Assembly (NCBI GenBank): GCA_041690355.1
Contig: JAWLHK010000004.1
Coordinates: 124,001 to 188,000 of the forward strand
Length of the DNA: 64,000 nt
Reading direction: 5' to 3'
Origin: JAWLHK01 sp041690355 [NCBI: bacterium]
Lineage (GTDB): Bacteria > J088 > JAWLBW01
Shown one piece after another: positions 23,745 to 32,004 of the stretch. The translations under genes were made by a program, and so were the position numbers. Under the pieces are notes generated by a model, which searched no databases, was not told the origin of the DNA, and saw only the letters and a list, made by a program, of their open reading frames with translations. Each line of letters starts with the position of its first letter. Position 1 is the first letter of the stretch.

Positions 23745-25439
23745 ATGATCCACAAGTCCGCGATACGGGGGCTCGCCGTGCTGCTGGTCGCTTCTGCGCT
23801 GAGCGCCTGCAGCCTGTTTCAACGGACCGAAGACCCCGTCGCCCGCCGCGCCGACGCCGTCGAGCTGACCCGCGAAGGGTTGTACGCGCTGCAGTCGAAG
23901 GGAGACCTCGATACGGCCGAGAGCCGCTTCCAGGCCGCCATTGAAGCCGACCCGCAGTATGCGGATGCGTATATCAATCTCTCTTTCGTCCTTCAGCAGC
24001 GGGGTAAGCCGCGGGATGCGCTTCAGGCGCTGAAATCGGCCGTGCGTCTTGCGCCGCGCAGTGCCGCCGCCTTCAACAACCTGGGCGTGCTCTACGATCG
24101 CGCCGGACAGCCCGGGCTCGCCGTCAACGCCTTCAAGAAGGCGCTCGAACTCAACCCCGCGCTCCCCGATCTGCGGCTGAACCTGGCCGTCGCCTACGGC
24201 AACCTGCAGCGCTACGATCTTTCGGCCACAACCTTTCTTCAGCTCGTGCGCGAGCAGCCGCAGAACGTCGAGGCCTACGCCGGTCTGGGCGCGGTCTATA
24301 CGCGCAGCGGCCAGTTCGATTCGGCCGCGGCGGTCTATGAAGACGGATTGCAGATCGCCCCGCAGTCTCCGGAGCTGCTCGGCGGCCTCGCCGTCGTGCG
24401 CGACATGGCGGGCGACCCGACTTCGGCCGTCGACGCCTACGACCGCGCGCTCGCCCTGGCCCCCGAGGCCAGCGACCTTCTCGCCGCGCGGGGCGCCCTC
24501 GCCCTGCGCCTCGGCGAATACCGCGACGCGGCGGCGCTGTTCGGTCGGGTAAGCGCCGTCGAATGGGGCCGGCGCCGGCGCAGCGAAACCTTCGATCGCA
24601 AAGGGCTTGCCGAGGCGATGTTCAACCTCGGCGACATCCGCAGCAACTTCGGCCTGTATAACCAGGCGGCGCGGGACTACGCCTACGCCGTCACGCTCGA
24701 CCCGGCGCTTCGCGACCGCGAACGCATCACCGACCCCGACGCCCATTTCGCGCTCGGCGTCGTCTACCAGGAAGCGGGCTACCTGACCCAGGCCGCGGCG
24801 GAGTACGAACGGGTGCTCGCGCGCGACGCCGAATACTGGGCGGCCTGGCGCAACCTGGGCGAAGTACGGTACGAGCAGGGTAACCTTGCGCCGACGGCCC
24901 GACGCGCGGCCTGGTACGAAAAAGCGGCCGAAGCCTACGGCAAGGCGCTGCAGCTGCGGCGCAACGACGCCCGCACCCATTACGACATGGGGCTGCTCTA
25001 CTACCGCCAGGCGAACCTGGAGGAGGAGTACCGCAAGAAGGGCAAGTACCGCCTCGCGGCCCTCGGCTTTCAGAATGCCCTTCCCGAGATGGAACGCGTG
25101 CCCGAGCTGCACCTGAATCTAGGGATCGTGTTCGACCGCCTCGAGCAGTATCCCGAGGCGGCCTCGAGCTATGCGCGCGCGGCCACCCTTGCGCCCGATC
25201 ACCCGGTCGCCTGGTTTCTCGGCGGCCTCGCCGAACGCAAGGCGCAACGCTACGGGCGCGCCGTACCCCTGCTCGAAAAAGCGGCCGCCCTGGACCCCGG
25301 CAATCAGGATCCGCTCTACGCGCTGGCCATCCTCTACGAGGAAATGAAGGAAGCCGAGCGGGCCCGCGAATATTACGCGCGGGCCGCGGCGGCCGGCGGC
25401 CGTGGCTTTGCGACCCCCGTCACGTCGCTCATCCGCTGA
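23745..25439 (+). CDS. TPR-repeat lipoprotein
   Basis: 564 residues from ATG 23745; an in-frame ATG three codons upstream would fall before the predicted transcript start. Signal peptide and lipobox LSAC give lipidated Cys22. The rest is a nearly continuous array of tetratricopeptide repeats, with helices of the type DAYINLSFVLQQRGKPRDAL, AAFNNLGVLYDRAGQPGLAV and AHFALGVVYQEAGYLTQAAA. Such lipoproteins act as scaffolds in outer-membrane or polysaccharide export complexes. No partner is proven. It is monocistronic by appearance and divergent from the UDP-sugar dehydrogenase. Confidence 0.85.
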   Translation: MIHKSAIRGLAVLLVASALSACSLFQRTEDPVARRADAVELTREGLYALQSKGDLDTAESRFQAAIEADPQYADAYINLSFVLQQRGKPRDALQALKSAVRLAPRSAAAFNNLGVLYDRAGQPGLAVNAFKKALELNPALPDLRLNLAVAYGNLQRYDLSATTFLQLVREQPQNVEAYAGLGAVYTRSGQFDSAAAVYEDGLQIAPQSPELLGGLAVVRDMAGDPTSAVDAYDRALALAPEASDLLAARGALALRLGEYRDAAALFGRVSAVEWGRRRRSETFDRKGLAEAMFNLGDIRSNFGLYNQAARDYAYAVTLDPALRDRERITDPDAHFALGVVYQEAGYLTQAAAEYERVLARDAEYWAAWRNLGEVRYEQGNLAPTARRAAWYEKAAEAYGKALQLRRNDARTHYDMGLLYYRQANLEEEYRKKGKYRLAALGFQNALPEMERVPELHLNLGIVFDRLEQYPEAASSYARAATLAPDHPVAWFLGGLAERKAQRYGRAVPLLEKAAALDPGNQDPLYALAILYEEMKEAERAREYYARAAAAGGRGFATPVTSLIR

Positions 25440-25640
25440 CCGCTTCGGCCATCGATCAACGTCGCCCGCTTTCTTCCGACCCACCTCGGCATGCGCGCGG
25501 CCCTGCAGTACACTGAGGCAGGCGCGGCAGCGCGTGCTGGGCTTCGCCTTGTTGACGCGCCGCGGCGTGGCGGCCCGTCCAGTCGCCTGCTACAGTGAAA
25601 GCCTTCTCCCCCTGAAATGGTTTTCTCGTAACGATTTCCG

Positions 25641-26534
25641 ATGCTTCGCTCCACATTCCTCAAGTTGATTCTCGCGCTGGCCCTCCTCCCCCTCCTTGCG
25701 CCCGCCGCAGCCGATGCGCGGGGCCCCCGCAAGCCCCTGCCCGACCTCGAAGATACGGCGCGGGCCTATCTGCTCGTCGATTCGACCTCGGGCGAGGTCC
25801 TCAAGGCGCACAACGCCCAGGAGGCGCTGGTGCCCGCGAGTCTGACCAAGGTCATGACGCTGCGCCTCGTGTTCAGCGCACTGGCGCGCGGCGAGCTCAG
25901 CCGCGACGAGAACGTCAGCGTCTCGAAGCGTGCGTGGGGGGCGCGCGCCCCCATCCGCGGAACGTCGATGATGTTCCTGCAGCCGGGAAAACCGGTCACG
26001 GTCGATCAGCTCATCGAGGGGATTGCCGTGGCTTCGGCGAACGACGCCGCCGTGGCCCTCGCCGAGCGTATCGCGGGCAGCCATGAAAAGTTCGTCGCCA
26101 TGATGAACGCCGAGGCCCTGCGGCTCGGCTTGCCCACGGCAAAGTTTCACGACGCCCACGGCCTGTCGCCGAAGAACCGTATCTCGGCGGCCGACATGGC
26201 GCGCCTCGCGATGTCGGTCCTGCGCGACTATCCGCAGTATCTGGACTACGCATCCCGCGAGTGGATGTCGTACAACAACATCCGCCAGCGCAACACGATG
26301 CGGCTGCTCGGCCGGCTCGAAGGGGTCGACGGGCTCAAGACCGGCTATCTCTCGACCACCGGCTACAACGTCGTGGTCACGGCCAAGCGCGGCGATCGCC
26401 GCCTGGTGGCCGTCGTGCTCGGCACCCCGCGCCGCGTCGCCGGACGCCGCGGCGGACGCGTACGCGACATGCTCGCCGCCGAGCTGCTGACCGCCGGCTT
26501 CGAGACCACCGTCGCCCATCACGAGCCCCTCTGA
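25641..26534 (+). CDS. D-alanyl-D-alanine carboxypeptidase (S11 family)
   Basis: 297 residues with a cleavable signal peptide. All penicillin-binding motifs are present: SLTK (Ser67-Lys70), SAND (Ser132-Asp135; SxN) and KTG (233-235). The protein trims D-Ala from peptidoglycan pentapeptides in the periplasm. It is shorter than PBP5/DacA and lacks the C-terminal beta domain and amphipathic anchor, so it is probably a soluble DacB/DacF-like form. A TACAGT element preceded by TG (25591-25596) lies about 45 nt upstream as a likely -10. The C-terminus contains the Arg-rich run RRVAGRRGGRVRD. Confidence 0.92.
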   Translation: MLRSTFLKLILALALLPLLAPAAADARGPRKPLPDLEDTARAYLLVDSTSGEVLKAHNAQEALVPASLTKVMTLRLVFSALARGELSRDENVSVSKRAWGARAPIRGTSMMFLQPGKPVTVDQLIEGIAVASANDAAVALAERIAGSHEKFVAMMNAEALRLGLPTAKFHDAHGLSPKNRISAADMARLAMSVLRDYPQYLDYASREWMSYNNIRQRNTMRLLGRLEGVDGLKTGYLSTTGYNVVVTAKRGDRRLVAVVLGTPRRVAGRRGGRVRDMLAAELLTAGFETTVAHHEPL

Positions 26535-26535
26535 C

Positions 26536-26648
26536 CGATTGACGATTTACAATTGACGATTGACGATCGGCCGGCAAGGGCATGATTCCGCTTAGCCCGG
26601 CGAGCAGGTTATCCGTCAAGGCTTGGTGCCCGGTGCCTGGCGCTCGGA
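26536..26648. repeat. Word-like repeat region, copy 2 (inverted) of a pair
   Basis: GATTGACGATTTACAATTGA and following words (26537-26567), then CGGCCGGCAAGGGCATGATTC, then GCTTGGTGCCCGGTGCCTGG (26621-26640). Read on the other strand this matches the order and many of the bases of 20653-20796. It starts immediately after the carboxypeptidase stop codon. Confidence 0.6.
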
Positions 26649-26652
26649 TCGT

Positions 26653-26681
26653 TTGCGCTCTGGAACCGAAGCGACTAGAAT
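26653..26681 (+). promoter_or_regulatory. Promoter of the large lipoprotein
   Basis: TTGCGC (26653-26658), 17-nt spacer, TAGAAT (26676-26681). The predicted start is near 26688, leaving a leader of about 63 nt with GGAGG before ATG 26751. Confidence 0.6.
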
Positions 26682-26750
26682 GCTAAGTTGCTGATTTTCA
26701 GCGCTTGTGTCCGCTCAGGGCCAAGCGGATTTCTGCCGGAGGCACCCGCC

Positions 26751-29700
26751 ATGACCTGGTTCAAACGGATGACGCCCCTTCACCTGCTCGGCATCGGTTC
26801 GCTGCTGGGCCTTGCCGGATGCTTTGCGGGCGGCAGCTCGATGACGACGCTCGGCCAGGCCAAACAGGTCGAGCACGAAACCGAGCTCCTCGGCGGCCCG
26901 AACGCCATCGGCCAGGTCGGCGACTATCTGCTCCAGAACAACCGGGTGCGCGCCATCGTGCAGGCACTCCCCGAAGCCCCGCAAGGCGGTGTGCTCTCCT
27001 ACGGCGGCGCCCTGGTCGATCTGGACCGCGTGCGCTTTCCGGGCGAGGCGGGACGCGACCGCTTCGGCGGCGTCGTGAGCCTGGTCGACGGTACGCTGAC
27101 CCTGCGTCCGGAACGGGTTTTCATCCTCGAAGACGGCGCGGCGACCGGCACCGCGACCATCCGGGCCGAAGGCCGTCTCGCACCGGTCCTGGCCGCCAAT
27201 CTCGTGCAGGTGGCCGCCGCCGAGGGTCTGACCTCGAGCCTGTCGCGCACGGCGCCGGCCGACATTTACGTCAAGACCGATTACATCCTTCTTCCCGAAG
27301 CCAATTACATCACGGTGCGCACGACCTTTCTCAACCGCGGGGGCACGGCGGTTTCGCTGCGGGTCGGCGATCTGATCCAGAAGGGCTCGACCGTCACGTT
27401 CGTGAGCGGCGGCCGCGGCTTCGGCGCACCGTCCACCAGCGCCATGGCCGCGACGCTCGTCTTCGAAAGCGCCGACATCAGCTACGGCTACGACGTCGGG
27501 AGCCGACGCTACCTTTCGGGCGGAAATTTCAAGGATGAGCTCGTGCAGGGGGGCCTCGTCGTCCCCTTCGGCGATCAGATCGGCATGCTTCACGGCTTCT
27601 CCGACCTCGCGACCTATCTCGCCCCGGCCGGCCCCGGCAACGAGGCGCTGCTCGAAGTTCCCGCCCGGCAGTCGGCCGCCTATACCCGCTACGTGATGAT
27701 CGGCGAAGGGGACGGTGAGGGGATCTTCTCGGCCCTCTCCGAAACCTGGGGCGAAGAACCGGGCACCGTCACCGGGCGCGTGGTATCCGGCGGCGAAGGG
27801 GTGGCCGGGGCCGACGTGGCCCTGCTCCTTGAAAACCGGCCGTTCGCGCATTTCCGCACCAGCGAAGACGGATCCTTCCGGGCAACCGTTCCCCCCGACA
27901 TCTACCAGCTCGTCGTCAACGCGAAGGGCTATCCCTACGTTTCGACGACACCGGCGCTGCAGGCGGTCGACGTGGCGCCGGGCGAAACATTCGACGCCGG
28001 CGACATCGCACTTGGTCGCGCCGGAACGCTGCGCGTCTTTCTGCGTGACGTATCCCTGCGCGAAGACGGCACCGGCTTCGTCAACGCCGGCATGCCGGGG
28101 CGCCTGGTCGTACGCCGTTCGGGCGCCGACCCGAGCCCGGACGTCGTGGGTTCGACCTGGCCGTTTCGCCCGCCCGAGTCTGCAGACGAAGTCTACACCG
28201 TCTCGCCCCGCGGCGAGCTGGCGCTCCCCCTCGAACCCGGCGACTACGAACTTCAGGGCTACAGCGGCCCGTTCTATTCGATGGCGCAACTGAACGTCGC
28301 CGTGCTCGCCGCCGCGCGCACCGACCGCGTCCTCGAACTGAGCCGGGTCATCGATCGCGAAGGTATCGGCCTGGTTGAACTCAATGCCCGTACCTACGGC
28401 GGCGACGGCGTCCTCAGCCCGGGCGCCACCGTGCTGGCCGCCGTGGGCACCGGAGTCGATCTGCTCGTCTCGGGTGACACCGGCCGGCGTACCGACCTGG
28501 CGGCCACGCTGGCCAGCCTCGACGGCGCGTTCGAGACCGACGAGGTCAAGCTGGTCGTCAGCAGCCGCATCGGCGTCGCTCCCGGAGAGCGGGTCGTCGC
28601 GCCGGGGCTCGGCGAATTCGGCGCGTGGCCGATTACCAGTGCAACGGCGGGCGAGACGGTCGGCTTCGTCGACACCGCCGGCAAGCTCCTGCTGCCCGAT
28701 GCGATCCTCCAGGCCCTGCGCGCTGCGCTCCCCGAATCGCTGCGGGGCGACTTCGGCGGCGAACTGCCGATGACGGCCATCTGGTCACCCTTTGCCTCGC
28801 CTGATGCGCCCGCCGAGCGCCTGACGGCGTACATGGATGCCGCCGACCCGGTTGTCGCCTGGGACGACGGCACGATTGCCGACGGCGAGAACGGCACCGA
28901 TCGTACGCTGGCGGGCCTCGGTTCGGGTTCGCTGTGGATCAGCGGCGAAGGCGTCACCTTCGATTCCCTCTCGGTCTTCGACCATCCCGACGCGACCGTT
29001 CGCGACCTGGCGCTGAACGCCTGGTTCACCTTGCTGAACCTGGGCTACAACAATCCCGAAGCGGCCAAGGGCGAGCTGCCCGCGCTCACGGTCATCGGCT
29101 CGGGGTCGACGCCGGCCTTCGATCCGCTCCCGGCGGGGCAGCCGCGCAACCTGCTTTTTCTCGAGGCCAATGAAGACGGCACCGTTCCGCGTCCCACCGT
29201 TGCGCTCGCGAACGAACGGCTGCGCGCCTTGAAGAACGTCATCTCCAACGGCCCGCTCGTCAGCGTGAGCGCCGCGTCTCCGGCAAAGCCGAACGCGCCG
29301 GTGACCCCGGGCGAGCTGCTGTCGGTCGCCTCGTCGAGCACGACCGAGGTCACGCTGACCGTGGCCGTGCAGAGCCCCTGCTGGGCGCCGGTCGACCGGA
29401 TCGAGATCTTCGCGAACGCGCCGATTACCGAGCCGACGTCGGGGGCCTCGGCGCTGCTCGTGCCCACGCAGACGGTTTCCCTCACGCCGACGATCGAGAA
29501 CGGGCGCACCGGTGCAGCCCAGGCGACGGCCTGCTTTGTCGAGGGTACGGAGACGACGGGCGCGGGCTTCGGCCGCTATGCGGCGACCGAGACGGTGACC
29601 CTGTCGGGCCTGGCCGGCGACAGCTGGATTGTGGTCGTCGTGCGGGGCCCCGGCTTCGTCCCCGAGCTCGTCGCCGGCGGCTACGTCCAGGCGCCGACCG

Positions 29701-29816
29701 CCATCGTCAACCCCATCTTCGTGGACGTAAACGGCGACGCGGCCTTCCAGGCCCCGTGCCCGGGGACGAACTGCCCGAACAGCGGAACCACGCGGCTCAG
29801 CCTGGCGGCGGAATAA
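26751..29816 (+). CDS. Large lipoprotein with carboxypeptidase-regulatory-like domain and CehA/McbA-like architecture
   Basis: 1021 residues from ATG 26751, chosen for GGAGG upstream and an immediate lipoprotein signal with LAGC (Cys24). The N-terminal half (GPNAIGQVGDYLLQNNRVRA, then YGGALVDLDRV) matches segments I recall from myxobacterial proteins annotated as CehA/McbA-type metallohydrolases. A Cna-B/carboxypeptidase-regulatory-like beta domain lies at about 340-420 (VTGRVVSGGEGVAGADVALL). At about 730-800 a PHP-like stretch reads LALNAWFTLLNLGYNNPEA and ends TVIGSGSTP where PHP enzymes usually have a GxSDSH metal site. That makes catalysis doubtful. The C-terminal region is beta-rich with late cysteines. 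Role unknown; outer-membrane anchored. Confidence 0.7.
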   Translation: MTWFKRMTPLHLLGIGSLLGLAGCFAGGSSMTTLGQAKQVEHETELLGGPNAIGQVGDYLLQNNRVRAIVQALPEAPQGGVLSYGGALVDLDRVRFPGEAGRDRFGGVVSLVDGTLTLRPERVFILEDGAATGTATIRAEGRLAPVLAANLVQVAAAEGLTSSLSRTAPADIYVKTDYILLPEANYITVRTTFLNRGGTAVSLRVGDLIQKGSTVTFVSGGRGFGAPSTSAMAATLVFESADISYGYDVGSRRYLSGGNFKDELVQGGLVVPFGDQIGMLHGFSDLATYLAPAGPGNEALLEVPARQSAAYTRYVMIGEGDGEGIFSALSETWGEEPGTVTGRVVSGGEGVAGADVALLLENRPFAHFRTSEDGSFRATVPPDIYQLVVNAKGYPYVSTTPALQAVDVAPGETFDAGDIALGRAGTLRVFLRDVSLREDGTGFVNAGMPGRLVVRRSGADPSPDVVGSTWPFRPPESADEVYTVSPRGELALPLEPGDYELQGYSGPFYSMAQLNVAVLAAARTDRVLELSRVIDREGIGLVELNARTYGGDGVLSPGATVLAAVGTGVDLLVSGDTGRRTDLAATLASLDGAFETDEVKLVVSSRIGVAPGERVVAPGLGEFGAWPITSATAGETVGFVDTAGKLLLPDAILQALRAALPESLRGDFGGELPMTAIWSPFASPDAPAERLTAYMDAADPVVAWDDGTIADGENGTDRTLAGLGSGSLWISGEGVTFDSLSVFDHPDATVRDLALNAWFTLLNLGYNNPEAAKGELPALTVIGSGSTPAFDPLPAGQPRNLLFLEANEDGTVPRPTVALANERLRALKNVISNGPLVSVSAASPAKPNAPVTPGELLSVASSSTTEVTLTVAVQSPCWAPVDRIEIFANAPITEPTSGASALLVPTQTVSLTPTIENGRTGAAQATACFVEGTETTGAGFGRYAATETVTLSGLAGDSWIVVVVRGPGFVPELVAGGYVQAPTAIVNPIFVDVNGDAAFQAPCPGTNCPNSGTTRLSLAAE

Positions 29817-29842
29817 GGGGAAGGCCCGGAAGACGCCGCCGG

Positions 29843-30286
29843 CTACCGGCCGGTATCCGAATCCGGCAGGGGACGCACCGGCCCGCTGGAGGCCATGCGC
29901 ACCACTTCGCGACGAGCGGCCAGCCGTATGAGCGCGTCGCGATCGCCCTGCACGTGCAGACGGCGGTCGTCGGCGCGCAGAATGCGCAGCCCCTGGAGGC
30001 GCAGACGCTCGATCACCTCCGGCGCGAGCGGCGCCGAGAGTTGGGCCACGGCGGCGATCTCCTCGTCCAGCTTGCCCGCCATCTGAAAACGCAGGCGCGC
30101 GTCCATCTTGCCGAGCACGGCGTCATCGGCCGGCGGCACCGGTTCTTCTGCAGGGCCGGCGGCCTCGGATTCCGTCTGCGCGCCCGGGCCGCAGGTCGAG
30201 GCAGCGGGCGCGTGGGCGCAGTGAAAGGCCAGTCCGGCGACGACGAGGGTCGTAAGCCGCGCCCGGTTTCCCCATTTCGGCTTCAT
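29843..30286 (-). CDS. Secreted small protein of unknown function
   Basis: 147 residues with an N-terminal hydrophobic signal (LTTLVVAGLAFHCAHAPAAS). It may be a lipoprotein or a cleaved protein; the cysteine context is not a clean lipobox. After a disordered Ala/Glu/Pro linker there is one compact domain (about 65-135: LSAPLAPEVIERLRLQGLRI, then DDRRLHVQGDRDALIRLAA, then REVVRMASS). Its alternation resembles the short alpha-beta modules next to subtilase prodomains, but I cannot assign it. It starts 63 nt after the DUF4388 gene on the same strand and is probably co-transcribed. Confidence 0.65.
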   Translation of the reverse strand: MKPKWGNRARLTTLVVAGLAFHCAHAPAASTCGPGAQTESEAAGPAEEPVPPADDAVLGKMDARLRFQMAGKLDEEIAAVAQLSAPLAPEVIERLRLQGLRILRADDRRLHVQGDRDALIRLAARREVVRMASSGPVRPLPDSDTGR

Positions 30287-30349
30287 ACGGCGTCCTCCCG
30301 TAACAAAAGGCTGCAGCAGCTCCGCCGGCCGAGAGACGGCGGCGGCCGA

Positions 30350-31549
30350 TCAGTCTCCCCGGCTCGTGCGGGCGAGGCTGTCGACGACGAGCCGCGCCTC
30401 CTGGTGGCCGGGCTCCAGGCGGAGCACGCGGCGAAACTCGCCAAGGGCCGCGTCGTTGCGCCCGAGCAGGCGCAGCAGCCCCGCATGGTAAAAGGCGATG
30501 TCGGCATCATCCGGCGCAAGGCGGCAGGCCTGCTCCATCAGCCCCAGGTTCTGCTCGAGCGCATGCTTGTCGGCCGGCGCCTGCAGAACCCGCGACCAGG
30601 CAAGGCTCCCCACCGCAAGGCCGTTGTCGGGACGCAGCACGGCAGCTTTGAAAAACGCGAGCTCGGCTTCGAGAAACTGGCGCGCGCGCAGAAACTGCTT
30701 GCCCGAGCGGAACACGGCGTCGTACTCCTCGGCAAGCACACCGGGCCTGAACGCGTCCTGCGCCGGCTCGGGGGCCGGCTCCTGTTTTCCCGGCGCCGGG
30801 GCGGCAACGCCGCCCGCCTTCTCGGCCGCGATGTTGATTCCCTCGGGGACGTCGAAGCTGATGCAGCCAAGCTCGCGCATGGCGAAGACGAGCCGCCAGA
30901 AGCGTTCGGGAATACGGGGATCGAGAAGACCGCGAAAATTGATCCGGCCGGTGATGCGGTCATAGAGCGAAAGCATCTCGCTTTCATCGAAGACGACCGT
31001 CTCGAAGGGCGACCCGGGCACCGGACGCGGCTTCTGGTCAAGGAGCAGGGCGGCGGCGACGCCGAGATAGCGGCTCCCGTAGCGCACCCCGACCCCCTCG
31101 TTGCAGATGTCGGCATACGACAGCGGCGACAGCTGCGCGGTGACTTCGCCGGGCGAGAACATGTATTCGCCCCCGTTCCAGGCGAAGAGCTCGCCGATAC
31201 GCAGGAGAATCTGCTGGCGAAGCGCCTGCTCGAGCGTGATCCGGTCAATGACTCCCCAGGCGATCAGATGCTCGCCGGCGCGAAGGCTCGCATTCCTGCG
31301 CCCTTTTTCGTCGTAGCGCACGAAGGTCTTTTCGTCGATGATGCGCCAGCGCAGCAGCAGACGGGCGATGAGCTCGTCCTCGCGGTTGCTGCGCGAGCCC
31401 ACGATGCGCCCTTCGGAGAAGAACACTTCTTTGACGGTGTCGCCGCGCGTGCAGACGAGTGCGCCGGTTGCCCGCGCCATCTGCACGCCGGCCAGGAGCG
31501 CGAAGAGCGATACCTCTTCAAGTCGGCCCCCCTCGAGGCGTACGTTCAT
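30350..31549 (-). CDS. DUF4388 (PATAN-type) protein with TPR-like C-terminus
   Basis: 399 residues. The N-terminal part (EEVSLFALLAGVQMARATGA, then VKEVFFSEGRIVGSRSNRED) is a DUF4388 domain, common in deltaproteobacteria and linked by family knowledge to signalling and gliding-associated proteins. The middle holds ERFWRLVFAMRELGCISFDV, and an Ala/Pro linker follows. The C-terminal 110 residues contain two or three TPR-like helical pairs (ARQFLEAELAFFKAAVLRP, DIAFYHAGLLRLLGRNDAAL). It is probably cytoplasmic. A TTGGAG-17-TAAGAT promoter lies upstream. Downstream is a secreted unknown. Confidence 0.85.
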   Translation of the reverse strand: MNVRLEGGRLEEVSLFALLAGVQMARATGALVCTRGDTVKEVFFSEGRIVGSRSNREDELIARLLLRWRIIDEKTFVRYDEKGRRNASLRAGEHLIAWGVIDRITLEQALRQQILLRIGELFAWNGGEYMFSPGEVTAQLSPLSYADICNEGVGVRYGSRYLGVAAALLLDQKPRPVPGSPFETVVFDESEMLSLYDRITGRINFRGLLDPRIPERFWRLVFAMRELGCISFDVPEGINIAAEKAGGVAAPAPGKQEPAPEPAQDAFRPGVLAEEYDAVFRSGKQFLRARQFLEAELAFFKAAVLRPDNGLAVGSLAWSRVLQAPADKHALEQNLGLMEQACRLAPDDADIAFYHAGLLRLLGRNDAALGEFRRVLRLEPGHQEARLVVDSLARTSRGD

Positions 31550-31580
31550 ACCGTGGAATCCTCTCTGGACGTTTCGGGAG

Positions 31581-31609
31581 TCATCTTACTATGAACGGCC
31601 CCCCCCTCC
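31581..31609 (-). promoter_or_regulatory. Promoter of the DUF4388 gene
   Basis: Minus strand TTGGAG (31604-31609), 17-nt spacer that includes a run of G, TAAGAT (31581-31586). The start is expected near 31574, 25 nt before the ATG. Confidence 0.55.
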
Positions 31610-31654
31610 AACCCTCGAAATGTCCGTGAATTTCGCGGACCCCGGGAGCGGAGC

Positions 31655-31689
31655 AAAAAAAAAGAGAGCGCCGGCCAATGTCCGTGCTC
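31655..31689 (-). terminator. Terminator of tRNA-Pro
   Basis: On the minus strand, GAGC (with CGG inside) pairs with the GCTC at 31666-31669, followed by nine T (31655-31663 read as A on the plus strand). It lies about 12 nt past the CCA end of the tRNA. Confidence 0.75.
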
Positions 31690-31700
31690 CCTTTCAATAC

Positions 31701-31778
31701 TGGTCGGGGTGAGAGGATTCGAACCTCCGGCCTCTACGACCCGAACGTAGCGCTCTAGCCAGGCTGAGCTACACCCCG
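31701..31778 (-). tRNA. tRNA-Pro (anticodon CGG)
   Basis: The 78-nt minus-strand sequence folds as a full cloverleaf. The acceptor is CGGGGTG/CACCCCG with an encoded ACCA end. The D-stem is GCTC/GAGC and the anticodon stem CTACG/CGTAG around the loop TTCGGGT. The T-arm contains TTCGAAT. The anticodon CGG reads CCG, a codon expected to be frequent in this GC-rich genome. Promoter and terminator are both visible, so it is a single-gene unit. Confidence 0.97.
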
Positions 31779-31823
31779 AAAACCGAAACCGCCTCACGCC
31801 GACAAAGCATGAGGTAATCGAAC

Positions 31824-31852
31824 ATTATAGGGTGCCTTCTGAAGTGCGTCAA
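31824..31852 (-). promoter_or_regulatory. Promoter of tRNA-Pro
   Basis: Minus strand TTGACG (31847-31852), 17-nt spacer, perfect TATAAT (31824-31829). The predicted start lies about 39 nt upstream of the mature tRNA. The strongest sigma70-like match in the window. Confidence 0.85.
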
Positions 31853-31935
31853 GTTTCGACTTGCCGCTCCCGTCGCCGAGGGCAGGGGCCTCCCGGCGCC
31901 CACGGGGGGAACTGGAGGCGCCGGCAGGGTTTGCT

Positions 31936-31964
31936 TTGCCGAGGATTCACGGGGCCGCTATAAT
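31936..31964 (+). promoter_or_regulatory. Promoter of maeB
   Basis: TTGCCG (31936-31941), 17-nt spacer, TATAAT (31959-31964). The start near 31971 rules out in-frame ATG codons upstream of 32005 and leaves a leader of about 34 nt. Confidence 0.7.
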
Positions 31965-32004
31965 GAACGTCCATTCATTTTCGGCCTACCCGCCAGGAAT
32001 CAGC

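Noticed and set aside
26715-28289. A 524-codon open frame on the minus strand
   Set aside because: It is antisense to the large lipoprotein, has no domain I can recognise, and its composition is what the GC-rich opposite strand predicts. The plus-strand gene has a lipobox, an RBS and conserved motifs.
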